Source: Bacteroidota bacterium | GTDB lineage: Bacteria > Bacteroidota > Bacteroidia > Bacteroidales > Paludibacteraceae | Assembly (NCBI GenBank): GCA_023459355.1 | Contig: JAEWUM010000015.1 | Coordinates: 124,001 to 188,000, forward strand | Direction of reading: 5' to 3' | Length of the DNA stretch: 64,000 nucleotides | Part shown: piece by piece, positions 33,733 to 41,977 of the stretch | How the letters are laid out: each line of letters begins with the position of its first letter | Numbering within the stretch: the first letter of the stretch is position 1 | Made by a program: the position numbers and the translations under genes | The notes under the pieces: model-generated | The model's input: the letters and a program-made list of their open reading frames with translations, nothing else | Database searches by the model: none | Told to the model about the DNA's origin: nothing

Positions 33733-34617
33733 TCAGGACAAAACTACACCAGTGCGAAATTCAGAAGGAGTTAAACCAGTGTTTTTCTTGAAGAAATTAT
33801 TGAAATGAGCCGACTCATCGAATCCGAGAGAATATGCGAGTTCTTTGCCTGTCTGAGTTGAGAAAAGCAAAGAGCGTTTGGCTTCTATTATCAGCTTTGA
33901 TTGAATGTGTTCTTTTGCCGATTTACCCGTGATTGATTTCACGGTTTTATTCAGATAATCGGATGTGACGGCAAGTTTATCGGCATAGTCTCCGACTTTG
34001 TGATATTCGGTATAATGTTTATTGAGCAATTGTTTAAATCCCCGTAGGAGGTGATTGGTTGTTTCGAGGAACTGTGGGTTGTCCGATTTGAATAAGGAAC
34101 AATGGTTGTTACACTGAATTAAAAGCAGTTTTACAAGTGCTCCCACAGCCTCCAGGGTGTATTTCCCGGTTGAGGTTGCAAAACTTTCAATCTGATTGAA
34201 CAGGTTTAGGTAATCTGCTACGGTGTCCTGATGTATTGGAAGTGGTGGTGATTGACCGTAATCATCGAATAAATATATTTCATTAATCAGGTAATCAGGA
34301 ATGGCATTACTCAGGAGGAATTCTTCAGTAAACGAAATTATTCTCCCCTGCGGTGGAGCATCAAAAACAAGCTGATGCATCTGACCGGGAAGCACGAAAA
34401 AAATCTGCAAATCTGTAACTGTATATTCTTTAAAATCAATCACATGAAAACCAGATCCTTTTTCTACAAAGTAGATATTATAATAATCATGGCGGTGGGG
34501 TACCGGGTTTTTTCCGGAAGCCTTTAGATAAAGATCCTCCATTTTTTTTAGCGAAAAATGGGGAGAAAAATTAGATTTATCAGCAAGTGAATATGTCTTG
34601 ATTTCACGATGTAGCAT
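33733..34617 (-). CDS. AraC-family transcriptional regulator with cupin domain
   Basis: A 294-residue regulator. The N-terminal 150 residues form a cupin-type sensor (VPHRHDYYNIYFVEKGSGFHVID, VLPGQMHQLVF), and the C-terminal 100 residues hold two helix-turn-helix motifs (LAVTSDYLNKTVKSITGKS and LAYSLGFDESAHFNNFFKKNTGLTPSEFR). The effector is unknown. It sits upstream of the pirin-doxX genes in the same direction and could control them, but a separate promoter lies between. It starts 30 bp after the Nudix gene ends. Confidence 0.88.
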   Translation of the reverse strand: MLHREIKTYSLADKSNFSPHFSLKKMEDLYLKASGKNPVPHRHDYYNIYFVEKGSGFHVIDFKEYTVTDLQIFFVLPGQMHQLVFDAPPQGRIISFTEEFLLSNAIPDYLINEIYLFDDYGQSPPLPIHQDTVADYLNLFNQIESFATSTGKYTLEAVGALVKLLLIQCNNHCSLFKSDNPQFLETTNHLLRGFKQLLNKHYTEYHKVGDYADKLAVTSDYLNKTVKSITGKSAKEHIQSKLIIEAKRSLLFSTQTGKELAYSLGFDESAHFNNFFKKNTGLTPSEFRTGVVLS

Positions 34618-34647
34618 AATTTTACCTTTCTGTTATGAATAACACCA

Positions 34648-35268
34648 TTAACAATTCAAATCTAACAACTCAGTTAACATCATGGCTGTGGCACCCCAAA
34701 TTATAACACCTTCAACATCGAAATATGGCGCCTTAGTCAAACGGGTACTGTTATGTGTTTTAAATTCTCTGACCTTTATAACATCAGGACGTTTAAAGTG
34801 TTCATAATTGAGCACTAAAACCTCCTGTACCTCCCTGTCATCAATATTAAAAACAGGCTTTTCTTTTAAATATCCTACGTAAGCCCTGACCAGAAAGTTA
34901 CTCGGAGGAATATATAAGTCACTCAGTTGGCCCAATATCTCAACGGTATCTGCTTTAATGCCTATTTCTTCTTCTACCTCTCTCAAAGCTGTTGTTTTCA
35001 AACTTTCATCCGATTCTTCATACCTTCCTCCGGGGAAAGCAATTTGTCCTGAATGTATCCCGACATATTCGCTACGCCGTATAAAAACAATTTTTAGTTT
35101 ATCATCTTCGTGAAATAAAATAATAAGAACAGCGCTGAGGCGTGGATTGAAATTATCAGGATTAATTTTAAATAATTCTTCTGCACGATGCTCTGGAGCC
35201 ATTTTAATGTGAGAATCAATACCCGGAAGTTTTCCTGTAAGCTTGTATTTCAGTTGATTAATATTCAT
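34648..35268 (-). CDS. Nudix hydrolase of the CoA pyrophosphatase type
   Basis: A 206-residue Nudix enzyme. The Nudix box (GGRYEESDESLKTTALREVEEEIG) is intact with its Arg and Glu residues, and the preceding RRSEYVGIHSGQIAFPGG is the extra motif that marks the CoA-pyrophosphatase group (NudL/PCD1), which splits CoA and its derivatives. The start codon at 35268 sits at the end of the upstream terminator's T-tract, with a -7 box just ahead of the hairpin. Clearance of oxidised CoA is the likely role. Confidence 0.87.
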   Translation of the reverse strand: MNINQLKYKLTGKLPGIDSHIKMAPEHRAEELFKINPDNFNPRLSAVLIILFHEDDKLKIVFIRRSEYVGIHSGQIAFPGGRYEESDESLKTTALREVEEEIGIKADTVEILGQLSDLYIPPSNFLVRAYVGYLKEKPVFNIDDREVQEVLVLNYEHFKRPDVIKVREFKTHNSTRLTKAPYFDVEGVIIWGATAMMLTELLDLNC

Positions 35269-35269
35269 A

Positions 35270-35308
35270 ATAAAAAATCAGTCGTTGCAAGTTAGATGCA
35301 ACGACTGA
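35270..35308 (-). terminator. Terminator between the DUF lipoprotein and the Nudix gene
   Basis: On the minus strand a perfect 12-bp inverted repeat (35297-35308 with 35278-35289) is followed by six T (35272-35277). The Nudix ATG begins two bases after this tail ends, so upstream transcripts stop just before the gene. Confidence 0.8.
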
Positions 35309-35316
35309 CAAATTTA
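35309..35316 (-). promoter_or_regulatory. -7 promoter box of the Nudix gene, abutting the terminator
   Basis: TAAATTTG on the minus strand, exact TAnnTTTG. The predicted start falls within the terminator hairpin's first arm, so new transcripts would carry only a shortened stem. Confidence 0.5.
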
Positions 35317-35337
35317 GAATATTTTTTTAATCAGGGG

Positions 35338-36474
35338 CTAATTTTTCTGCCAATAAATATTGGATGCAATTCTGTCCACTATAACAGATGCAATTCCGGC
35401 CTGACGTACAGCCTGAAATATTGTACCAATATCTGCAATTGTATTTTCTTTTAAATCTCTGATTAAAACAGAGGTACCATCATCGAATGTAATTTTCACA
35501 TCTCTTTTCTGATTGGTAACTCCCAAATTTTCTGAATCCGGCTGATTGAACACAATTTCAACGGTTGCATTTGTTTGAAGTACACCATCCACATACACCT
35601 TTGCACTGTCAAGTCCCTGGGGACCAGGAGTACGAACGATCTGCACATTGCCAATTGTCAAGGAAAATATTTTTTCCCGTTGTTTTTTCTCCTGATCAAC
35701 CTTATATGAAATAATTTTTTCTTCATATAGCACAACATCATCTTTTGTAATTGAATAAACTGAAATAGCTGTATCTCCACTATTCTGGATATTGGTAACG
35801 GCATATCCAGTTGCCAGCATGTATGTTGAGATAAAGTTTAATCCGTTTATTTTATTTCTCAATCTTTCCAAATTTAAAGTTCCAATGCTATTTCCTTCCA
35901 AACTCATTTCTGATGATAATTTATATTCCAATCCTTTTTCATAATGTCTTGAAAGTAAATAATCACTTACATTTATTTCAAAGTTATTTTCCAGCAGGGT
36001 GTCATTGGGGTGATAACTAAAAAGACGATGAAAATTTTTCACCTTTTGTACAGGAAGGTGAATAATCATATTGTCATTGTCAGCAATCCGGTCAAAGAAA
36101 CGCAGGGGTTGAAATTGCGCCCTCTTGACGCGTTTCCAGGAGTATTCATATACACCTGAAATGTCAGACAGATTAATTTGCATGGAATCAAACCTGTTTT
36201 CAGCAGCTTCATTCATTTTTTCTATTGACAAAACCCGTTGGTTTTCTGAAAACATCGCCTCGGTCATCAATTTAAACTCTTCAGAAGTTGAAATAGCTGT
36301 TACAGCATCATACAATTTTTCTGCGCTTTTATTCAAGGAAGCTTTTAAAGTTTCCTGATTGTTTTCAGGTAGAGATTCTTCGTTTTTCAGGTCGGTAGCA
36401 GAATCACAAGCTCCCAATAAGAACACCAGTATGGTGCTTATGAAAAAAATCCTGATTAAAATTACTGATTTCAT
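35338..36474 (-). CDS. Lipoprotein of unknown function
   Basis: A 378-residue protein. The signal ends in LLGACDS, a clear lipobox with the lipid-bearing Cys, so it is anchored in the outer or inner membrane. The start was set at ATG 36474 (MKSVILIRIFF), since the longer frame adds 16 residues before a normal lipoprotein signal. The rest is alpha/beta without catalytic signatures I recognise; a helical region (about 30-110) precedes strands. It lies in a group of four exported proteins on the minus strand and ends at a terminator. Confidence 0.75.
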   Translation of the reverse strand: MKSVILIRIFFISTILVFLLGACDSATDLKNEESLPENNQETLKASLNKSAEKLYDAVTAISTSEEFKLMTEAMFSENQRVLSIEKMNEAAENRFDSMQINLSDISGVYEYSWKRVKRAQFQPLRFFDRIADNDNMIIHLPVQKVKNFHRLFSYHPNDTLLENNFEINVSDYLLSRHYEKGLEYKLSSEMSLEGNSIGTLNLERLRNKINGLNFISTYMLATGYAVTNIQNSGDTAISVYSITKDDVVLYEEKIISYKVDQEKKQREKIFSLTIGNVQIVRTPGPQGLDSAKVYVDGVLQTNATVEIVFNQPDSENLGVTNQKRDVKITFDDGTSVLIRDLKENTIADIGTIFQAVRQAGIASVIVDRIASNIYWQKN

Positions 36475-36533
36475 AACTGTTAGATTTTTGAGTATTTGAA
36501 TATTAGAAACAACACAAAACATGATATTGACTA

Positions 36534-36541
36534 CAAATTTA
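36534..36541 (-). promoter_or_regulatory. -7 promoter box of the lipoprotein gene at 35338
   Basis: TAAATTTG on the minus strand, exact TAnnTTTG, 59 bp upstream of ATG 36474; no clear -33 element. Confidence 0.4.
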
Positions 36542-36644
36542 TGAAAGGGTTTATATTTACATGCTGTTATTCTGTTAAAAAACGCTTGATTTCAGTAGAA
36601 AGGGCAATTTTACAGGTAAAACCCGAAAGGATATGAATATTTCC

Positions 36645-37919
36645 CTATTCAATTTCTGACAATTCAGCATTAGAATTAAAATTCAGTTGATAACAATAGG
36701 CATTAAAATAGTCGAACACGTACAATTTGCCTTCATAAACATTAGGTTTACATCCGGTTAGAAAATTATTCTCAGGAGATGAGATTTTTTGTTTTATTTC
36801 ACCGGTTTGTATGTCAATAATATACAGTTCACCGTCTCTGCTTATCAGATAAACCAGCCCATCAAATACCGCCGCATTTCCACAAGTAATTTCATGTTCA
36901 TAAATCGATTTACCGGTTTTGATGTCTAATCCGAGATAGCGATTGAAGCCCCACAGAAATAGTACCTTTTTATCAACCAGCATATCGGTTGTTATCAAAT
37001 TGAAAATGCCGGTTGACTGACATGTCCATTCGGTGGTACCTGTCTGCGGATTCAGGCAAAAGACTTTTCTGCCACTTATACAGTATATCAAATCCTCATA
37101 CAGAACGAGATCTGTCACGTTGTAATGTACATCATCCACGATATTGATTTTTGAAATCAGATTTCCGCTTTTTAAATCAAGCAAACAAACCGTACTTTCT
37201 TTGGCGTTGAAATCCGATTGTTGTGCAAATTCCTTTGTTGAAAACAAAAACAAAGGCTGGTTCATTTTTTCAATCGTATTAAAAGATGAGGAGTTTAGTT
37301 CAAGTTTTTTATATCCGTAAGAAGGACTGATTATCAGGATCCTGCTGGTATCACCGGTAAGCACGTTTCCGCGGAAAATGATTGTTTCTTTCTCGGATTC
37401 TGAAACAAAAAAGAACTGATTATCATATCCACCTACATCCTTACAGGTAGGGTGTGAAAACTTTTCCGGGATTTCAATTTTCCACTCGCACTCACCATTG
37501 TCAAGATTGAGACAGATAATCCGGTCAAATTTACAAAACGGTTCAAACTTCGACATTTTAATCACCATGTGATTTTCAAAAAGATAAGGTTTTCCCCAGA
37601 AAAACATCGGATTCCTGGCTTCATAATCGTGCGGAAAGGTCCAGTTGATTTTTCCTGTTTCCAGATTCAACGCATGTATCCTGTTATCTTCTCCATTCGC
37701 TCCTGTAAAAATTGTAGAATGAAAGAATATGTTACCCTTATACACAGGTAAACCAATTAACCCATCGTTGTAAATTCCTGCATTTCCGGGTAATCTGGTT
37801 GACCATATAGGTTTGGGTCCTTCAACTTCTTTTTGATGTGGATAACTGATGTTGCCACAACTAATGAGACAACATAACAAAATAATGAATAAATAATTAC
37901 CTGCTGAATGCATTCCCAT
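36645..37919 (-). CDS. PQQ-like beta-propeller lipoprotein
   Basis: A protein of about 424 residues. The N-terminus is a lipoprotein signal with CLISCG. The mature part consists of repeated beta blades with motifs such as ALNLETGKINWTF, CLDLKSGNLISK, GLDIKTGKSIYEH and IIDIQTGEIKQKI: a PQQ/outer-membrane assembly-type propeller built from seven or eight repeats of about 40-50 residues. No pyrroloquinoline ligand motif is obvious, so it is probably a binding scaffold. It overlaps the 3' end of the hydrolase gene by about 23 bp if it starts at 37919; ATG 37913 is an alternative. Confidence 0.75.
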   Translation of the reverse strand: MGMHSAGNYLFIILLCCLISCGNISYPHQKEVEGPKPIWSTRLPGNAGIYNDGLIGLPVYKGNIFFHSTIFTGANGEDNRIHALNLETGKINWTFPHDYEARNPMFFWGKPYLFENHMVIKMSKFEPFCKFDRIICLNLDNGECEWKIEIPEKFSHPTCKDVGGYDNQFFFVSESEKETIIFRGNVLTGDTSRILIISPSYGYKKLELNSSSFNTIEKMNQPLFLFSTKEFAQQSDFNAKESTVCLLDLKSGNLISKINIVDDVHYNVTDLVLYEDLIYCISGRKVFCLNPQTGTTEWTCQSTGIFNLITTDMLVDKKVLFLWGFNRYLGLDIKTGKSIYEHEITCGNAAVFDGLVYLISRDGELYIIDIQTGEIKQKISSPENNFLTGCKPNVYEGKLYVFDYFNAYCYQLNFNSNAELSEIE

Positions 37920-39159
37920 ATTTTTTATTGATGATAATTTCTTCCAATAATTTGCGCATCTCAATGTGATTTCCCATTTCCTGGTGATTTACGCCCAGGA
38001 CCCTTACATTATAAATGTTTTCTCTGTGCTCCATACCTGAAATCACATCCTGTCTTGAGAGGATACCATCATTCTCCAGGATAAAAGGCACATAGGATTT
38101 TTTACAACTTAGTTTTTGCAGGTCTATGCCTGTTGGAATACAGTAGTCCTGTAAGTGATATTCCACAGCTCCCATGTTGGAGGCAAAATCGGCATGCATT
38201 CCTACGTCTAGATATCGATACAGGGCATCCCATTCGAGACGTGCTTTCAAAACCAGTTCACGGGTCAGCCAAATCCAGGGCATGAAAATAGCCGGAACTG
38301 CCAATGCTTTGTAAACAAGGTTATGGGTTTGCTGTATTTGGCTAATGAATACCAATCCTGCCTGCATCTTTGGAACGTATTCCTGATCAAAACTTTGATC
38401 CCTGTATTGAGGATTCTTTACATCATTTATTTTAGATAAGGAGCCGATGGCCCTGACAACCTGCCAGTTGTCTTCTGCACCGTAGATATTGACATGTGGA
38501 ACAGTGTCTGTTTTCGTATTTAAATGCTGAAGTAAAGCACTACCAGGCAACATATCCCTGATACAAGGATGGCTGAGCGCATAAATTCCCATGCCGGTTT
38601 GAAGCACAATTTTAAGTGAAGTGAGTACCCCATCTCGTGTCGAATTTTTGAAAATTGTTATCGGAATGACAATCGGAGCAGCAATGGTAGTAACCGGAAA
38701 TCCACTGAAAATACCGGATAAGAGAGAATTATCCACTGCTCCTGATGCCATCCTGATTGCCTGATGGAAGAAATCGTATGTTTTACCACTAAGTGTATTT
38801 TTCAACAGAACAGAACCGGAATTGGGTGTTCCGACCGTAATTATTCCTTTTATTTTAGGAGAAAGGCTAGTCAAAGAACGTGCAACTAATCCTCCCATAC
38901 TGTGTGCAATTACAACCAAATCATCGTCAACTTCTATAGGTTTGATGTCACTCTGATAAATTCTGTTAGCGATTCCGGCGATTGTGTTGTCCGATGGGTA
39001 CTCAATAACAAAGCCGTTTGTAGCAGTCAGGTATTGCTGATAGATATCCCAGGTATTGGGTCCCTTTGCACCTTCCAGTCCATGGAGCCAGATGAATTTT
39101 TTTTGCGTGAAAGCTGTCATGCTGAGTATAAAGCAGACCATCAGGATAATATTTTTCAT
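37897..39159 (-). CDS. Exported alpha/beta hydrolase (PGAP1/esterase-like)
   Basis: A 420-residue protein with a signal peptide (residues 1-18, ending AFTQ). The fold is alpha/beta hydrolase: FIWLHGLEGAKGP holds the oxyanion region and VVIAHSMGGLVARSL is the nucleophile elbow with the catalytic Ser. The closest general class is PGAP1-like or lipase-type esterases acting on bulky or lipid substrates. A 40-residue hydrophobic patch (about 160-200) may form a lid. It lies between two exported proteins and overlaps the propeller gene, suggesting translational coupling. Confidence 0.78.
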   Translation of the reverse strand: MKNIILMVCFILSMTAFTQKKFIWLHGLEGAKGPNTWDIYQQYLTATNGFVIEYPSDNTIAGIANRIYQSDIKPIEVDDDLVVIAHSMGGLVARSLTSLSPKIKGIITVGTPNSGSVLLKNTLSGKTYDFFHQAIRMASGAVDNSLLSGIFSGFPVTTIAAPIVIPITIFKNSTRDGVLTSLKIVLQTGMGIYALSHPCIRDMLPGSALLQHLNTKTDTVPHVNIYGAEDNWQVVRAIGSLSKINDVKNPQYRDQSFDQEYVPKMQAGLVFISQIQQTHNLVYKALAVPAIFMPWIWLTRELVLKARLEWDALYRYLDVGMHADFASNMGAVEYHLQDYCIPTGIDLQKLSCKKSYVPFILENDGILSRQDVISGMEHRENIYNVRVLGVNHQEMGNHIEMRKLLEEIIINKKYGNAFSR

Positions 39160-39197
39160 ATTGTAGTTGTTTTATTGATTAAACTGATAACAATCAT

Positions 39198-40196
39198 TTA
39201 TTTAAAATAATAGCGGGTTTGGTTTGCTTTATAAAACTCCTTTGAATGCCTGATGACAGGATATCCTTTTGTATTTATTGTCAGGGTAAAGGTTTCAACT
39301 GATTGCGGATTTTCACAGATTACCCTGTTATGGTGCAGATTCATCAGGTTTTTACTTGAATCATACGTGTATTTTTTTCGTTGGATTAGATTATCTCCCT
39401 GAAAAACATCATGCTGTAGGGTTTTTGTCATTTCAGGATTCAACTCGATGCGGCTTTTCCGGAGGCCGTTAATCCCCGGATAGATCCCCAAGATCTCTTT
39501 GTCATTTTTGACAGGTGATTCTACTATAACATTACCATTCGGCAATTCATAGATATTACTCTCAGTAGTACAATGCTGTTTAAATGATTTGATTCCGGCT
39601 TTTTGATTAGACTGCCTCTCTTGATTGTTCTTGTCTGTTTTCATGACGTAAATCTTCATGGTGTCTATAAACTCACGCATGTCCGGTTCCGGGAAAACCT
39701 CATGCATGAGGGTTTCACCAGCTGCATTATAAGCAGTTAGGATACCATCTTTTTGTATTGTCAATGCAATCCTCGATTTTTCAGAAACCGGCGTTTCCGT
39801 AAGTTGGAAAATCAGATTCTCAGATAATGGAGTCAGAAACTCAGTAATACTTTCCATTGATCCATCAGTAAATATCCGTGTACAGTTTTTCGTTTCTTTG
39901 ATTAGCGGAATTTCATCATAGGTGAAAACAGTATCAGTACCTGAGGGGGCATCCCGTTTCATCTTGTGTTTAAGGAATGTATTATTATTGAGTATTGCAG
40001 TCACTTCACGAGTCAGAAAATCATCATGAAGACCTTCTTGTAAATATTCTGTTTGATCTATTAATGTAACATGTGTCAACATCTCAACAACGATATCCGG
40101 CTGGCCGGTTGATATATCCGGTTGTAGATCATTGCTACATGCAGTATTAAGCAAGAAGAAACAGGCAGAAACTAAATAAACATAAACAGATTTCAT
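39198..40196 (-). CDS. Lipoprotein of unknown function
   Basis: A 332-residue protein with lipoprotein signal LLNTACSN. The mature chain is beta-rich with many Thr, Ile and Glu residues and two clear Cys (NCTRIFTD, HCTTESN). I recognise no domain. It begins a run of exported proteins on the minus strand; the hydrolase gene starts 38 bp downstream. No promoter match is evident in the 196-bp gap upstream, which is AT-rich and otherwise featureless. Confidence 0.7.
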   Translation of the reverse strand: MKSVYVYLVSACFFLLNTACSNDLQPDISTGQPDIVVEMLTHVTLIDQTEYLQEGLHDDFLTREVTAILNNNTFLKHKMKRDAPSGTDTVFTYDEIPLIKETKNCTRIFTDGSMESITEFLTPLSENLIFQLTETPVSEKSRIALTIQKDGILTAYNAAGETLMHEVFPEPDMREFIDTMKIYVMKTDKNNQERQSNQKAGIKSFKQHCTTESNIYELPNGNVIVESPVKNDKEILGIYPGINGLRKSRIELNPEMTKTLQHDVFQGDNLIQRKKYTYDSSKNLMNLHHNRVICENPQSVETFTLTINTKGYPVIRHSKEFYKANQTRYYFK

Positions 40197-40392
40197 ACGT
40201 AAATAAATTAAAATTGTTAAACAAACAGATAAATTTTCAGTGTGCTAAATTATTGGAAATAAATATGCAAAATATCAAAAAACAAGTTTTGATAAAAATT
40301 TATACTTTTTGCGTATGCTGATTATCAGTTTAGTACGCGCTCGTGTGCTTGTAAAATGAAAGAAATAAAAATTAACGCAGGAATTTTATCTT

Positions 40393-41514
40393 TTACCCGG
40401 GTATTATCGCTTTGTAGATTCCTCCCGGAATGCATTTTACTAGCGCCTTGAATTCCATTTCAAGCAAAAGAGAGGTGAGTTTGCTGTAAGGGATAGAAGA
40501 AGCAACGGACAATTCATTCACGTGAATGCCATCCTGATACTTCCTGATGATACCATAAATTAGTGTTTCGTCCTCCGATAAGTCAGTAAATAAAGCCGTT
40601 TGAACATCTTTTTTGCGATTAGTTTGCTGATCCCAGCCCATTTGCCTGATGAAGTCATCCGGTGACTCAATGAGTGATGCGCGGTTGTTTTTGATGAGCG
40701 CATTGCATCCTTTGGACCACTCATCGTTTATTCGACCGGGAAAGGCGAAAACATCGCGATTGTAATCATTGGCCAACTCAGCGGTGATAAGCGCACCCCC
40801 TTTTTGGGCCGACTCCACGACAATAAGTGCATCAGACATACCTGCGATAATGCGGTTCCGTTGTACGAAATTTTGCCGGTCGGGTTTAGTTTTGCTGAGG
40901 TATTCAGTAACAATTCCTCCCTGTTCCAGCATACGTACAGCAACAGCTCTGTGTGCGGAAGGATAAATCACGTCGAGTCCATGTGCAACAACACCTACGG
41001 TGGGGATTTTATAATCAAGCGCAGCTTTGTGTGCACAAATATCTATTCCATAAGCCAATCCGCTTATGATAACAAGATTCGGAACCGATGCTAACGTACA
41101 GGCAAGGTTGCGACATATTTCTTTGCCATATTCAGTTGCATTTCTGGTGCCCACAATGCCCACAAATTTGGCATCATTCAAATTCTGTGCACAACGCGCA
41201 AACAAAATCAATGGAGCATCAGGGCACTCTTTTAGTCTGAAAGGGTAATTTTTATCGGTATAATAAAGGTATTGAATGTTATTTTTCAGGATAAATTCAA
41301 TTTCCTGCTCCGCCCTTAAGAGGGCTTGTTTGTGATTGACAATCTCTTTGGCGAGGGTATCACCAATGCCTGGTATCCGGGAAAGATTCTTCTTTTTTTC
41401 CTTAAAAACGGCTTCTTCGTTACCAAGATATGCAATCAGATTTTTGGCTAGGTTGTTGCCAATACCGTTGATCAGCGTAATGCCGATCCTGAATTTCAAT
41501 AGATCAAGACTCAT
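40393..41514 (-). CDS. dprA: DNA-processing protein DprA
   Basis: A 373-residue protein. An N-terminal helix-hairpin-helix region (ISRIPGIGDTLAKEI-like) precedes the Rossmann fold, where VGIVGTRNATEYG, SGLAYGIDICAHKAAL and GGALITAELANDYNRDVFAFPG are the DprA/Smf signatures. The C-terminus holds a winged-helix domain. DprA loads RecA on incoming single-stranded DNA during natural transformation. The ATG at 41514 is preferred over an upstream TTG. It is transcribed with the VanZ-like gene 37 bp upstream. Confidence 0.92.
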   Translation of the reverse strand: MSLDLLKFRIGITLINGIGNNLAKNLIAYLGNEEAVFKEKKKNLSRIPGIGDTLAKEIVNHKQALLRAEQEIEFILKNNIQYLYYTDKNYPFRLKECPDAPLILFARCAQNLNDAKFVGIVGTRNATEYGKEICRNLACTLASVPNLVIISGLAYGIDICAHKAALDYKIPTVGVVAHGLDVIYPSAHRAVAVRMLEQGGIVTEYLSKTKPDRQNFVQRNRIIAGMSDALIVVESAQKGGALITAELANDYNRDVFAFPGRINDEWSKGCNALIKNNRASLIESPDDFIRQMGWDQQTNRKKDVQTALFTDLSEDETLIYGIIRKYQDGIHVNELSVASSIPYSKLTSLLLEMEFKALVKCIPGGIYKAIIPG

Positions 41515-41551
41515 AAACAAACAAATAAAAGAGTAAACAGGTTATAGGATG

Positions 41552-41926
41552 TTAGAACATCTTTTTAAAAACAGTAAATATACCCCAGCCGGCAAGAATT
41601 CCAATGGTATTACTCAGGCTGTCGTATATATCAGTAAATCTTTCCTTCATAAATACGGGTTGTAAGATTTCAGTAACGATTCCCAATATAAATGGAGTGA
41701 TAAGACACAAAAGAAAAAAGACCAAACGATTATTTTTGTTTTTCACATCCTGATGATGATCGTACATTACAACAAAAGTAAGTGTCATATACATCAGGAA
41801 ATGAACAATTTTATCCCAGAAAGTCACTTTAGGAATATCCTCTAACCCTGAGAAACTACCAAAGGTCAAAATCATTATCATCAGGGTCACCAGGATTGTT
41901 TTCCAGTAATTTCTGATTAAATTCAT
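41552..41926 (-). CDS. VanZ-like membrane protein
   Basis: A 124-residue protein with four hydrophobic helices. The FWDKIVHFLMYMTLTF segment with its conserved Lys-His, and the later ILGIVTEILQPV and ERFTDIYDSLSNTIGI, are the VanZ-family pattern (acidic Glu in helix three, D/N segment in the loop). Members appear in teicoplanin-resistance clusters and as general small membrane proteins; here, no antibiotic-resistance context is present, so the role is unknown. Between the nucleoside kinase (51 bp upstream) and dprA (37 bp downstream). Confidence 0.82.
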   Translation of the reverse strand: MNLIRNYWKTILVTLMIMILTFGSFSGLEDIPKVTFWDKIVHFLMYMTLTFVVMYDHHQDVKNKNNRLVFFLLCLITPFILGIVTEILQPVFMKERFTDIYDSLSNTIGILAGWGIFTVFKKMF

Positions 41927-41977
41927 GTTCTTTTCTGTCGTAAAAATTTCAATTCTTTTTCCGGTGCAAAGATATAA

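Noticed and set aside
36645..37919. PQQ-dependent dehydrogenase
   Set aside because: The propeller blades are present, but I see no catalytic Asp/Glu or disulfide ring motif; a scaffold protein is more likely.
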